Source of the DNA: Anas platyrhynchos
Lineage: Eukaryota > Chordata > Aves > Anseriformes > Anatidae
Reading direction: 5' to 3'
NCBI RefSeq assembly: GCF_047663525.1
Contig: NC_092590.1
Coordinates: 10,498,001 to 10,562,000 of the forward strand
Length of the DNA stretch: 64,000 bases
Part shown: piece after piece, positions 48,760-60,819 of the stretch
Layout of the letters: each line of letters starts with the position of its first letter
How positions within the stretch are numbered: position 1 is the first letter of the stretch
The notes under the pieces: generated by a model
The model's input: the letters and a program-made list of their open reading frames with translations, nothing else
Told to the model about the DNA's origin: nothing
Database searches by the model: none
Made by a program: the position numbers and the translations under genes

Positions 48760-51700
48760 AGCACTTATGGACAGGAGCAGAACTGGGAGGTGAGGAACCT
48801 GGACACATTTTTTACCCAGTGTCTCCTTTTACGAGTGGATGAAAACATGGATTTGTAGCAGATGCCTGGATACTGGCGTAGCCACAGTGTTGGCTGCTGC
48901 GAAAGCCATAATACTGTGTTGTGTTTAGGTACAACGGGCTCTTTATAATCAGATATTTTATAATGCTCTAAGATGTGTTCTTTTTCTGGCACTCGTGGTC
49001 CGAAAACAAAGCTGAGGCAGTTAAACCTATAGCTTACACCGACCAACATGCAGAGTATCCCCTCGTGGGACTGACGAGAAACCCAATGCATTTTTCCACT
49101 GCTTGTGCAGAGGAAGACAAATGGAAAAAGGGAAGCCGCAGAAACTCAGCTCGGCAGAAGGTTCATGTCCTTCAGCATCATGCCCAGGAAGGCTGACGAG
49201 TGCAGCTGGAACAGAAGGTACTGCTCGCTTCTCAGCACTGAGGACCACCGCAGCCTCATTCTGCTGAGGATTTTCTAACCGGGCCCAAGCAGGATGAGCT
49301 CATGGCAGTTTACCGCAGTGAAGGCGAGGTATGCATCTGGAGAGATAGCGGCTGGATTTATTCAGGCTCTTGGAAAATTAAGGCATGGTTCAAAAGCATA
49401 TTTCTGTTTTGTTTCCTCTGAGACAGCCAACAGTGTAATCACTCCATGCGTTTCAAATAACATGAGAACCTGAGACTGACTCACTGTTTCCCATTTCACT
49501 AGCTTGGGACAGGATGCAAAGCTTATAAACATATTCCGTGTGAGTCTTTACATGACATGAAGTTCCTTGCTCAAGTTTGCAAGCCCACATTTATTTTTTT
49601 TTATCCCTAGAATGACTGTTTGTGGTCTGTGCTCCAGCTCTCCTCCAGCCCATACGTAAGGACTTGGGGCAGCAGTACGTTTCCCCCCCCTAACTTTCTT
49701 CTCTCTATTTCTACAGTTATGCCTAAGCTCCTCTCTGACCCACAAGATGGAAATACCTGTACCCCAGTAACTCACAAAAAGAGAAGGAATGGACCTAGAA
49801 CTAAATCATCAGAAGGACCCTTGTTGTTAAGGAGCACACTGCATCTCCAGGTAGGGACCTCACAAAGTTAAGGGACAACCACAGCCAAAGGAAACAGCCA
49901 AGTACAGCATTCAGGCACGCTGGTGGGATCTTAGTAACTCCTGAAGCCAGTGAACCTGGTCAACAGGTGTAGGGTAAATTCCAGCCCTATCAAAATTGCA
50001 TTGTCTGCTGGCTTAGGAAAATAAGGACTGGGCACAAAAATTGGACTGTTTCCAGTGATACTCAGTCATGAGATTGTGAAATAAACACGGCTCAGGATGA
50101 AAGTACGGTTTTCAGGGACACGATGGTGAACAGTGTAGGTGCAGAGCCTTCTTTCTATCTCAGGCTTGTCTGGCAGCAGCAACGGGAGTGCAGAGTAAGA
50201 GAGAGATGCACAGAGGTAGCTCAGGAGCACAGATCTGCTGTGCCCACTGACAGTGACGTGTATCCACATCACACATCCAGCATCCTTTGAAATCTGGCAC
50301 TCAAACAGAGTGGCAACTGCATTCGTTCAAATGTGTTCCTGACCTGAATCAACTGCAAGTGAATAAACATTGAGCTGTTCCTTCAAGCACATTTTCACTC
50401 CCTGTAGTACATCAGTAGAGTTCCAGGTATGAAAGAAGAGAAAAAACATGCTCAGCAGTAACAGATATCCTTACAGAGGCTGTTGGTATTGGAAAAAAAA
50501 ATTCACACACACAAAAACAAACAAAATTCATCCCGCAATACTCAAGTGTGATAGTTAGTAATTATATTAGCTCTGGTCTTGAACATATCTTCTGTGGAAA
50601 GAGTACTGAAGGCTAAATGTGTTTTGGTCTTTAGTGCCTACATAAAGGGATCCAAGCACTTAGAGATTTAGTGGAATTTTTGACATTATTGGCTGGCTCT
50701 GAATCAAATCAATGACATTTAAACATTTCTGTGCTACAAAGGAAAGGTGGCTATCTTGGTTCTTTAATACTTAAATATATTTGCAAGCCTGATCTTTAAT
50801 ACTTGGCAGTTGGGCACTGACATTTCTATTCACTGGTATGTTCCAGTGCTTTCATAAAAGATTCAGAGCAAAATATCTACATTTTAAAATGTCCCCTGGC
50901 ATGAATTTTCTGAGTAACTTCTATATATGACCATCAAAATATCTTGGTTTAGTACAGCTATATTCAAGATCTTTAAAGTTCTACTCTATATTCAAATATT
51001 AATACATGTAATAGACTAAAACAAGTACTGTCCAAAATGATTTTTAAAAGAATGGAAGCTAAGTAATGTATTGAATGGAACTAAATAATGTATTTCTATA
51101 CTGTTTACAACGGCATTTTTCAGTGTAAATTAATCCTGCTTATGGAAGTATAAACAAATAAAAAGGTAAGTTAATAGGTAAGTCATAGGTAATTTCTGAT
51201 AAAATATCATTTTAAACATATTTGCTGACATGTAGCAAAGCAAAAAAAAAATGTGATTATCTTACTTTTTTCAGTGGAAGGAATAATAAGCATCAGTGAG
51301 AAAGGCTGGCAAATTTGGTCACTGTGTTTGTTTCTTCACTTTAGAAAATCATTGAAGGCTGTGTATCTTTTTATTTTTGCTTGCGTAAAAACTTTGACAA
51401 ATTTACTCTTCGTACCCACATTGGAAATTGCTCATAGCCCAGAGCAATGCAGCATGGCTGTCCATATTATTTCCTGTTCTACGCAGCCGTGCTTGGAGAA
51501 TATTGAACAATATGTAAAACTTTTACATTCTCTAAATCTGAAGGGGATTATTTGAACCTCGTAGGAGAACTGTGCAGAAGAAGGCAATGTTTTGCTCCAA
51601 GCAATGTGAACTAAGAAAGAATATATAAATACAGCCTGAGACCAATAAATCTCTAACTGCAAATCCACTGTGGCAGTAAATGGTTTCCCTTTAATAATGA

Positions 51701-53860
51701 AATACCACACTGGCAGAAATAAATATATAACGTAGGCTACCCAACCATTACTGGACTACAAAATAAAGAGACTTTAAAACAGAGACTCCTTTCATTCTCT
51801 AGAGTACTCTGTGGTCATGTTTCAAGTTTTCTTCTGCAACTATGAGGGCTAAAATCTTACTTGAAAAAGTGTGGAAACTGAGATTGTCACACAGACACTT
51901 GTACTGAGGCTCTAAGTGAAACTCCAGATAGTCCAAAACTGGCAGTAATACCACAGTTGGCAGCATTACCGATGACCAAATTTCTCTTTATAAAACAAAG
52001 CACACATTGGCACTGAACCTAAATTTCTCAGTTTGAGCAAAGAAAGAAAAACATTTATTCAATCAAGGAAAACTTATTTGCTGTTAGGGAGGAAAAGAGA
52101 AGTTTTTTTCACTGTACACAAAGAGGAATAATTTTTTTGCTACAAAGATCTCTGGAAGATTTTTAAAACCTTTGAAAAAATAAAAACTGTTCCTTTTTCA
52201 AGAAAAAAAATATGTTTCCATTGACAAGTGTAGTGAGAATCTCTCTTCTATACCCCAGATACTTCAAGACAGAAGCTGCAACTCAGCTTGGCCAGAGTTT
52301 TTCTTTTGGTGATTTCTTTCATCTGCTCCCTTTCTATTCCTATTATTATTCCTTCCTGTTTGTGCCGATGCTCGTCCTACCAAGTCTGATGTTGCAAATG
52401 CTGTCTGCCTTTGCTGTTGATGTCATGGGGTCTCTTAGGGGGCCACACAGTGCTCTTGAAGCTGCCTTAGGATCCTCTGAGATCCAATTCAGGTTTCTTG
52501 ACTCAGCGGCAGACAGCTGTGGTCCTTTCTCTCCCATTCCCTTGCATGAGTTTAGGGATCTTGCTCCACTCTGATACGTGCAGTATCTACTGCAGAGCTG
52601 CAACACTTTTTGCCCTCATTTTGTTGCAGGTAACCACCACCATCAGCATCAGCTTTGAGGACTCCTTCGGATACCGCTACTCAGCATGAACACCACTGAA
52701 GCAAATCAACACTCAGTTTCTTTGTTCTCAAAAAACAGGGGAGGCATCCTGTCCTCAAGGCTCTTAGATTTTGCTAAGGAAGTTTCATTACAGCCACTAA
52801 AATTCCTTTCTGTATCATTCTTTAGAACGAACATTTCAGGTTTTATTTTGGCAGCGCAGTAAGTCGAAGGTTAGAGCTCCTCTTACCACATCAGAAACAT
52901 CACTACCCTGGGATGAGTTCATTCTCCAAGTTCAGATTGACCTTCTTGGTTGAAGGCTTTCTGCTGCAGTGGTTAGTGTTTTCTGAGCCATCCAAATTCA
53001 CGTCCTGTGTTGGCACAAAAAGAGTATAAAAGCAGCATGCTGGCTCTAGCTCCCTGCCACGTGCTCCGACCCACTTGAGAAGTGTCATTGTGTGCCCACC
53101 TCTGCTCTGAGTCAAATCTGTATTAGGGTGAGATCCTTTCCAATGATGAAGAAAGCTTAGCCTTGCTAAGGACAACTTGCAGATTTTCATTTCTCCTCGA
53201 AGCAAATACTTATCCAGATGAGGTGCCAGAAATTCAGTATCTACCATCGGATTTCTACTGAGCACCAGCTTCTGCCACCTGCAATAGGCAGGGGATGTGT
53301 CACAGTCTTACGATGTAGAAATGTAATTTCTTTAACTAAACAAAAGTTATTCCGTACACGAGGCTGATCTGCTACTGTTTTCCTCATCACATGAATAAAA
53401 CAGCACCGCTGTTGGAAGCACTGGCTTAGCTCCTGGGAGTTCCTGCACGTGAAACTGTTCCAAAACTTCCCCTTATAGTGAGCAACAATCATGAGGAAAA
53501 AAAAACAACACACAAACAAAACACTTAATTACTGCAGTAAGTAGAGTTAGTAGAGCTGAGTATTAACAAGTCAGGCTGTTTGTGAGGTCAGGTTTTCCTC
53601 TTAATTTTCCTGAGAGCTGACAGAGGGAGATGAGCACACAAGCTGCATGGTGTTCTCATTGGGTTTGAAGTTTTGTCAGTAATTATCGTCAGCTGCAGAA
53701 AGTCATTAAGGCACAGTATATAAGAGCACTGCAAGATGATGTTTTGATAGCTATTGACTCCAGAGCTCTGCTGGGGACTCTTCCATGTCCTCTAGAGAAG
53801 AAAAAGGGGGTGCCACAGTTTCCTGGGTCAGCTGGACCTGAGGAGAAGACAGATCCTACA
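48760..53860. other. Unique sequence, no gene recognised
   Basis: AT-rich from about 50300 to 52250. At 51169-51198 GGTAAGTTAATA, GGTAAGTCATA and GGTAATTTCTGA follow one another, an imperfect 11-12 bp tandem that stacks donor-like GTAAGT motifs. At 52629 a good acceptor ('gccctcattttgttgcag') precedes an open 19-residue segment ending in SFGYRYSA and TGA; no partner exon was found. Confidence 0.4.
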
Positions 53861-53880
53861 TGGGTTCCCTAGGGAACCCA
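53861..53880. repeat. Perfect 20-bp palindrome
   Basis: Two contiguous 10-bp arms (TGGGTTCCCT and its complement) with no spacer. It can form a cruciform or be a dimeric protein site. Confidence 0.95.
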
Positions 53881-54659
53881 GCTGGGAGACACCTTTGAGG
53901 ACTTTATTTTCACCACATGGCACAGCAAGTCAGCATTGCAGGTACCTCTGCAGAAAATTAAATATATATATATCTTTCCTTTGCTAACAAACCAGAATCT
54001 GTTACAGCTAGTTGAAATTTTTACATTTTATAAAGTTGTTCAAAGAGGTGTGTGCAGGCCTGGAGCCTGTCCCTCACGGGGCACGTTGCTCGGGGCCTGG
54101 CCTCGGCCTGGGCCGGTGTCCCCTCAGGGCTGGCACACATCCTCTGCTGGCTGTGTTGTTGCCCAAGGCCACTTAAAATGACACAAAGAGGAGGCAGATG
54201 GGGACTCTTGCTGCCAGCTTTGCCCCTCCTTCCTCAGTGTGTTATCCCCTATTAACCAGGCTCCTTCGCTGCTCCTAAATGTCCCCTGTGACAGTGCCCC
54301 CAGGTGCAGTACGCAAGGCGGTGATGTATAGCCTCTTCTAAAGAAATTTCTGCCTCTGTTAAGAAACTTTCCTGACCTCTTGGCCGAAGAAGAACAAAAT
54401 AATGTATTAACAAAAACACAGCCGGCTGCCAAAGAAAAGGAGTTCCTGTAAGGACTGAAACAATAAATCTCCTCCGTGCTGAACTCCCAGAGGGAGTATG
54501 CTGTGTTTCCTCCTGTTCTTTATCAAAGTCCCCAAAATAAGCAGGAATGGGCAGTGACTAGGCACAGGCTCTACACACCTTTTTCCATGGAGTAATTAAG
54601 GCCCGCCTCAGAGCGAGAGAGCACTCCCTGCCCAGCTGTGTGACAGAGCGCTGCCCACG
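53881..54659. other. Sequence upstream of the signal-peptide exon
   Basis: It holds a (TA)7 run at 53960-53973 and a GC-rich stretch at 54050-54150. The 100 bases before the exon (54560-54659) contain 'gagtaattaaggcccgcctc' and the likely 5' leader. No clear TATA box is placed at the usual distance from an obvious start, so the transcription start is unknown. Confidence 0.35.
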
Positions 54660-54735
54660 ATGCCACCACCAAGCATGAATCTCCTGAGGATCGCCTGCCT
54701 TCTCCTAGCTGCGCTCTGCGTCTGCACCCTGGGAC
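54660..54735 (+). CDS. Candidate first coding exon encoding a signal peptide
   Basis: Two in-frame ATGs (54660 and 54675), both with A at -3, open a frame that ends at C|GTAAGT (GT at 54736), a consensus donor, in phase 1. From the second ATG it reads MNLLRIACLLLAALCVCTLG: a short N-terminal region with one Arg, a long Leu/Ala/Cys hydrophobic core and a small-residue C-region. This is a textbook cleavable signal peptide. Signal-peptide exons ending in phase 1 are typical of chemokines, LY6-type proteins, immunoglobulin-superfamily receptors and many peptide precursors. It would therefore begin a secreted or type I membrane protein. I do not recognise the gene, and I could not identify its second exon with confidence; the intron may run past the window. 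What is seen: ATGs, hydrophobic core, donor. That it is a real gene is inferred. Confidence 0.55.
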
Positions 54736-55023
54736 GTAAGTTTTTGGCTGTTTTCAGCTCAGCAGGCTGTTTTGTGAGCCAAAGCTTTTCTTTCATTAGA
54801 TGGGTGTTCTTTCTTTTTTTTTTGATGTGTAGTCATTGAAAGACTGCGTGCTGGAGGAGGAGAAGGTCCTAGCTAGGACCTGAGTTAAGCTGTGTTCTAG
54901 GAAAAACTTTCTTGCCATCGTGCTTTTTGCTGTAGCCCTCTTTCTGGACATCATGAAGCTCCTCTATCTGAGAGGAGTTAAAAGAGCTGTATTTACAAAG
55001 CTTTTCTGTTCTGTGTGTATTTC

Positions 55024-55042
55024 TTTTTTTTTTTTTTTTTTT
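55024..55042. repeat. Poly(T) run, 19 bp
   Basis: An uninterrupted T-run, read as poly(A) on the minus strand. Confidence 0.93.
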
Positions 55043-56513
55043 ATTCATTGAACTAAAGCATCTGTTGGAGAGAGGGGGCTTTAAGGGGAAAACTGAAATG
55101 TCTGTCAGGTTTTGTGAGCATTTGGAAATCAAACCTGTCCTGATGGATGTCCCTGGCTCTGTGCCAGCAGTAAGTTTGGCTGGGGGTGTCTCTGAGAAAC
55201 AAGCTTGGGTTTGCCCCAAAAAGATAGGGGGACTTAAGGCATTTATCAAGTGCCAGATCATGAGGGATGCAAGCCTGGGGGCAATGTTGCTTACTGAGTG
55301 CAGTATCTTTTTTTAAGTGATTCTGAGATTCACAGATTTAATCAAGCTTCACTGTGTTCACATGGTCATTGAACTGCTGTTTTCATTATTCATCGGCCTG
55401 GGAGATTGTGCTTTTAAAGGGGAATTAGCTAGAAAATCCTGAGAGGGTGAGAAAATCTGTAATAAGGACCAGAATCTATCATCACCTTTGTCAAAAGATG
55501 CATTTGAAGTCAAATCTGGTTTTTATCTGCACTTTAATTTGCTGGTCCTCTGGTGTGCACACTCAGAACCAGAGCTTCCATAAATGCCTATGGATTGCCT
55601 GTAAATGATCTTATGAGTCAGAAGTAAAAATAAATAAGTAAAATACCAGGTTAAGTGATCAATTAACGAACCTTTGCTTAGATTATGTGTCTAGATTTTA
55701 CCACATCTTTTGTGATGTAGCTTATGTGAGCCTGGGCTCACAGCTTTTTGAAAAAAAATATCAATACAGGAGATTAAAAATAATGTTGTGCCAGAGAAAG
55801 AACTGCTTTTAAAACTATGTTAAGTAAGTACAAGCCACAAAAGTCTATGTTGAGGTACTATTTATTCCCTGTCTGCTACTCCTAGTAAAAATAGCCTTCC
55901 TGTCATTGTTGAACCTCTAATTTCACAACTTCTGAAAAGCGAAGTGGGGTTGGATCAAAAGGAGCATATTTAACACAGAAGTCCATAGAGCTTATCAGAA
56001 GGCAGCATGTGGGGTGGGAGGAATTCTGTCGGTTTTCCACTACCCTTCCTTTAAAAAGGGTTTTCCCCTCCTCTGCGTGATGTGAACGGGGCAGAACTGA
56101 TGACAGAATAAGTGAATTGCACATAGGATACGTTTGCTCTGAAGAATTTTGGCTCTGTAGAAGTATTTTTGAAAACGCTTTATCGAAAGGTAAACATGGT
56201 AGTGAAATTCTGTTGGCAAATTCATGTTAGGAAATGAAGAATATGTGCTTGGATTATGTGTCTCTGTCTACGTTGCCCAAGTAAAAGAGCATCATCGGGT
56301 CAAGCTCCCGTCTTTCTGTGCCGTCTCTAAAAATGAGTAATTAAAAGCAGGTTACCTGGACTTTTCCCACGCATCACCTGTTAAAGCAGGAGCAGTTTTA
56401 CTGTCTGATAAATGAGGCTGGTCCAAAGTCTTCGGATTTCCACTATTTGTGATCGTTGCAGTGTTCTGTGTGTCTGGGCTGTAACAGCAGGCTCTGATCC
56501 TCTGAAGACCACA

Positions 56514-56535
56514 AGGAGGCTGATATCAGCCTCCT
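56514..56535. repeat. Perfect 22-bp palindrome
   Basis: 11-bp arms (AGGAGGCTGAT and its complement) with no spacer, centred on GATATC. The same GGAGGCTGAT half occurs again at 56974-56983. Confidence 0.95.
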
Positions 56536-56920
56536 GCGTGCTCAGGCTCTCTGGTTTGAACACTGGAGACAGCAGCAAGGCATTTCTCTGGTTGCTTGGA
56601 AACACCTTTAGTATTTTAATATTAACCTCAGTAAAATATAGAGAAGGTCAAATCACACCCCAGTGTTTTAATACTCCCTCTGCCAGGTTTTGGGGTAGTT
56701 TGTCTCTGTCTTCAAAGTTTCCCGAGACAAGTAATAATGTTGGTTTGCAGCCTTGTTATGTAATGCACACAAGCTGTCTGTCCCTGCTGCTTTTTCAAAC
56801 CATGCAGGGGGGTGTTTCTAGTAGTAGTACTACTTCTCTGGTAGTTTTCTAGCTCGTCTTGGGATCTTGCATCCTCAGAGTCCCTACTTTTTGGTGGGAT
56901 CTGCTCTCTGCCAGCAAATT

Positions 56921-56990
56921 ACTGGAGGCCAGTATAGACCAGTATGTACTGGAGACCAGCCTCCAGTATATGCGGAGGCTGATGGCCTCC
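56921..56990. repeat. Cluster of inverted repeats around GGAGGC/GCCTCC
   Basis: ACTGGAGGC near 56921 is matched by GCCTCCAGT near 56959-56967. GGAGGC-TGATG-GCCTCC forms a 6-bp-arm hairpin at 56974-56990. 'accagtatgtactgg' near 56939 adds another small inverted repeat. Confidence 0.7.
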
Positions 56991-58351
56991 TGACAACCTG
57001 CTTCAGCTCTCCAGGCTTTTCTCCACCCTTTTAGAGCTAAACGGTGTGCTGAGTGTAGGAGTTCCCTCATGCTCATCTCAGGGCTCTCAGTTCCAGCATA
57101 TTGCCCTCTGTTCTTCACTACAAAATGAAACCAGGGTGCTTTTCACTTTTTTGGGAACAAGACTTGGCATTGAGAGCCTGGTCCAAATGCCATGATTTGG
57201 AGCTGCTCCATTACAGCATGGAGCAACCTGAAGGTAGGCACTTCCCAACCCCTTCCTCATTAGGGGCTTGCTGTAGCACCTGGGCCATCATCCCAGCCCA
57301 ACAACACTGTGGTTTATGATAGCCTGAGGGGATGTTTTGCCAGAGCAGCGTTCCTGTAGTGATCATACACATTTGCATTCACCCTAACTCTGCTATTGTC
57401 AATGTTAACTAGAGGAGATAGATAGTCTTTCCCTTTCCTGCCTCCCATGCTCTCAGCTTCCAAGTCTTCAAGTCCTTTAAAGAAATAAATTTTAAAATTA
57501 AGCACTAACTTAACCTTTCTGAGCAGTTAAAACTTGCTTGTGGTCTCCCCTCACTCTGGGTTATTATTCATGGCTGTGCTCTGGGAGACACCAGCAATGC
57601 CCAGGCTCTCGCAGTTGGATCGCTCTCATCTCTGAACATTTGGGAAATGTCAATAGGGTTTAGATAACCACCTGCCTTTTTGTGCTTTTAGCTTGCTTGA
57701 ACCCAAACTCTGAATGTCTTGAGAGTTTTCCTGTTGTGAAAAAAAAAACTTTTGGATGTTCCCACCACTCCTAGCAGTTTGCAAGCCCAGCTTTCTCAGA
57801 AATCAAATTGTAGTGCTGGAGCTTATTGTAGCCTTTAATCGAGTTTTTGTTCCGGTACAGACTTTTTCCCTCCCTTCAATCCCCCCCATTTCCCCCCTCC
57901 TCCCTGCTGCCACATCTATTTCATTTCTTTGAGCTGTCTCGTGGTGGGCCAATTTTGCCTAATGGGTTTTAAAGGTGTATTTGCTACCAGACAAAAGAAA
58001 ACCATTTATTTTAGCCCCACACCCAAATGCAAGTTTACTGCATTTACTGAGGTTAGGAGCAGATGGCTTAATACCTGCTTGATAAGGAGATGATGATTTG
58101 CAGCCAAAATAAATAGAAACTGAATTTGAAGGGCATGTTGCCTGCAGCTCCAGACCTAGGGATGCATAATGCCATATAACAGCACCAACAAATGGTTGTC
58201 TCATCTGAAAACTTACCAGCCTATTTTCTTTTTTATTTATCTTTTTCTTTCATCTGGTTTAAACCCAAAATTTCTTATTAATCTTCAGTCTTTTACAAGT
58301 TAGGATAAAAGATCCACTAAGGCTTATATTGTGTTTTGTTTTCCTAAACAG

Positions 58352-58512
58352 GAAAGGACCTTGATTACGGTGTCCAGTCACTTCTGTATCTGTCTGTGTG
58401 AAAAACCTGTAAAAATGCACATGAAAATAATCTTTAAGAAACTTTCAACCCGAGGAAGAGAGCAATTTTAACTGGTACCCTTTGGTAGCCAGGCTAACAC
58501 GCCAGGCCAAAG
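58352..58512 (+). other. Candidate exon with strong splice sites
   Basis: The acceptor 'tgtgttttgttttcctaaacag' (AG at 58350-58351) and the donor CAAAG|GTGAGT (GT at 58513) bracket 161 bases. One frame (phase 0) is open for the first 39 codons and then stops. Joined in phase 1 to the signal-peptide exon at 54660-54735, it adds 17 residues (RKDLDYGVQSLLYLSV at the junction) and then TGA, giving a 41-residue product. It would therefore be either an alternative exon making a truncated secreted peptide, an exon of a noncoding RNA, or chance. The sites are among the best pairs in the window. Confidence 0.28.
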
Positions 58513-60514
58513 GTGAGTCCCCAAAATCACATGGGGACAGCATCATCATTTGTATTGCTCATGATGGGGGGCTCTGTCTGGTACAGGTGAAAATCCTGGT
58601 CTATTTATCAACAGAGAATTTTTAAAACAACTCTTAATCTCTTTTTCCAGTGGCACTACGTGTACCTGGGTGTTAGCTGTGCCTTGTAGATAGCACTGTG
58701 TCTCAGGTTGCTGAAACCACAGAGCTGGTGGCACATGGTCGTGCATCATATTTATCTGCTGCAACCTTTCTGCCTCGTCTTATCTCTCTAATGAAATTAA
58801 ACGTTTTGCCAGGATAGGAGCACTACGCCAGCCTTGCTCTCTGAAGACTTCTCCGAGATGTATGATCATTTCAAAAAGCACATCCAGGCTGTCTTAATGC
58901 CTTGAGTGCTCAGGGTCGTACTTGGTTTGAGGAATGTCAGTGTAATCAAAACTTTAGGGTTAAATTAATTAAATCCCTGATTATATTAATGAGATGCTTG
59001 TGCTTCCTGCAGATTTCTTCTTTCATAATCCTTAGCAGGAGATTAATATCATATTTGGGCTTGACAGGCTTGGCGACTGAGGCAACAACTGATAAGAAAA
59101 GCAAAAGGTTTGGATTTTAGTTAGTCTGAGGAAAACAGTGCCAGCATGTTTACTAACCTTTCTGGTCAAGAATTTGCATTAATTTCCTCTATAAACACAC
59201 TACTTTTTTTGTTAAGGCATGTATTCATTGCATGATAATTATTTGCAGTGACCAGCATAATTTTTTTTTTACTAGTTTTCCCACTTCTTCACATTCTCAA
59301 CATTGAGCCTAGGCTTTTATTTGAAATACAGCGTTGATAACCTTCTAAATGTTAATATGCAAGCTGTTGTTTATCCCAGTGTGAGGACACTCTGAAGTCA
59401 TCTTTCTTTGATAGATGAATTACCCCTCCTCATCTCAGCATGGATTATATATCACACCAATATAGGTGAGGTAAATATCAGCGTGAACTCATTCAAAGGC
59501 TGTGGAAGCAAAAACGCCACCAAGCATTGCGAGATGAAATGGGGAACAAGTCGGGGATTGCTCTGACAAAGTGAAAAATTCAAGTGTTTTCACCCCAGAT
59601 TCTAAGCTGTGTCACATCTGGGAATGAGCAGTGGCTTTGGCAGGATTCATGATTCATCTTCCACTGTTACTCAGGGTCCCCAGAAGCCAAAATACTGCCC
59701 TAGAATCACAGACGCTCTGAAACTCCTACCCAGCCATCCAAAACTCATCTCACCTTGACATCTACAGACAGTCATAAAGGCAGAAGTCCGTGGCACGACG
59801 AAGGAAATATTTGGGGTCAGCATACAACTTGGTAAAATTTACTCATTTATGCACCTGACTGTTGAAATTTCTTTCTGGAGAATGCTTAATTTTTTCAGTT
59901 ATGGAGCTTTTTGGGCATTCTGCAGGATTAAACTCTGCCTTGCCAAAAACCACACAAGTTTTGGAAGTGATAGATGTTTGGCTGAAAGGCTGCTGCAGTA
60001 GAGCAGCTTCAGGTTCACTTTAGGAAGCTTTTTCTTACTTGAGCAAGTACTTACAGTCTATTAAGGTCTTTGCTGTGGTGCAGAAGGCAGCAATGTATTT
60101 ACCAGACTGTGGGCTTCACTTGGAACAATCAGCCAGTGTAACTTTTAGCGCATAACAAGAGGAGGAACTCATTGAAGATGAATGCCAAATAACCCTATCC
60201 ATGAGACACACCGATGACAGAGAGGGAAATACACAGCACAGGTACTAGAGGTGAGAGCTACCCAGTGCAGGACTGTTCTTATTTGTTGTTCTCAGCCCAT
60301 TTTATCTGCTCTGGTTCCAGTGGCTTCAGAGGAACCCGTCGTTTCCCTTGCATGCTGCTCCCAGTGCTAATGGAGTCGTGTGGCTGGTGCATCCCGGTGC
60401 TGCTGGACTTGTGAACTAGTGCACAGTTTGTCTTACAGCAACGCTTCCTTGTAGTGCACTGCGTCCTCCCTAGCTGCTTTCACCTTGCCTTTCCGTGAAC
60501 TGGCAGAAAGTATC
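58513..60514. other. Unique sequence, no gene recognised
   Basis: Short open frames only. 58920-59110 is AT-rich with TTAATTAAAT near 58963 and may be regulatory. Nothing else is supported. Confidence 0.4.
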
Positions 60515-60819
60515 AAGGTGGGGGTTGGCCTGTTCTCCCACGTGCCTGGTGACAGGACGAGGGGGAATGGGCTAAAGTTGCGCCAGGGGAGTTTTAGGTT
60601 AGATGTTAGGAAGAACTTCTTTACTGAAAGGGTTGTTAGGCACTGGAACGGGCTGCCCAGGGAGGTGGTGGAGTCACCATCCCTGGAAGTCTTCAAAAGA
60701 CGTTTAGATGTAGAGCTTAGGGATATGGTTTAGTGGGGACTGTTAGTGTTAGGTTAGAGGTTGGACTTGATGATCTTGAGGTCTCTTCCAACCTAGAAAT
60801 TCTGTGTGATTCTGTGATT
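60515..60819 (+). mobile_element. CR1 LINE, 5'-truncated 3' end with intact ORF2 C-terminus
   Basis: Classic avian CR1 3' end. The frame carries [16 protein letters not shown], then [20 protein letters not shown], and ends at ...LRDMV and TAG (60731-60733). The 3' untranslated part follows ('gttggacttgatgatcttga', 'ggtctcttccaacct') with the short repeated tail ATTCTGTG to about 60819. The C-terminal frame is uninterrupted, so the copy is younger than the LINE at 14.3 kb. It is truncated to about 300 bp, as most CR1 copies are, and has no A-tail, as expected for CR1. The left boundary is approximate (60505-60520). The product would be the tail of the endonuclease/reverse transcriptase polyprotein and cannot function alone. 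Confidence 0.92.

Larger units (their letters stand above)
54736..58351. other. Likely intron of the 54660 exon; no coding exon identified
   Basis: It contains a T-run (55024-55042), the palindrome at 56514-56535 and the inverted-repeat cluster at 56920-56990. A weak phase-compatible exon at about 57134-57231 is rejected below. Otherwise the block is unique sequence with scattered short frames. Confidence 0.4.

Noticed and set aside
52629..52689. Possible terminal exon encoding 19 residues after a good acceptor
   Set aside because: No partner exon was found, and AG|GTAACC could equally be a pseudo-site; kept only as a note in the region entry.
57134..57231. Phase-1/phase-1 segment considered as exon 2 of the signal-peptide gene
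   Set aside because: The acceptor tract (ending tgaaaccag) is poor and the donor (GTAGGC) is weak; the product shows no domain.
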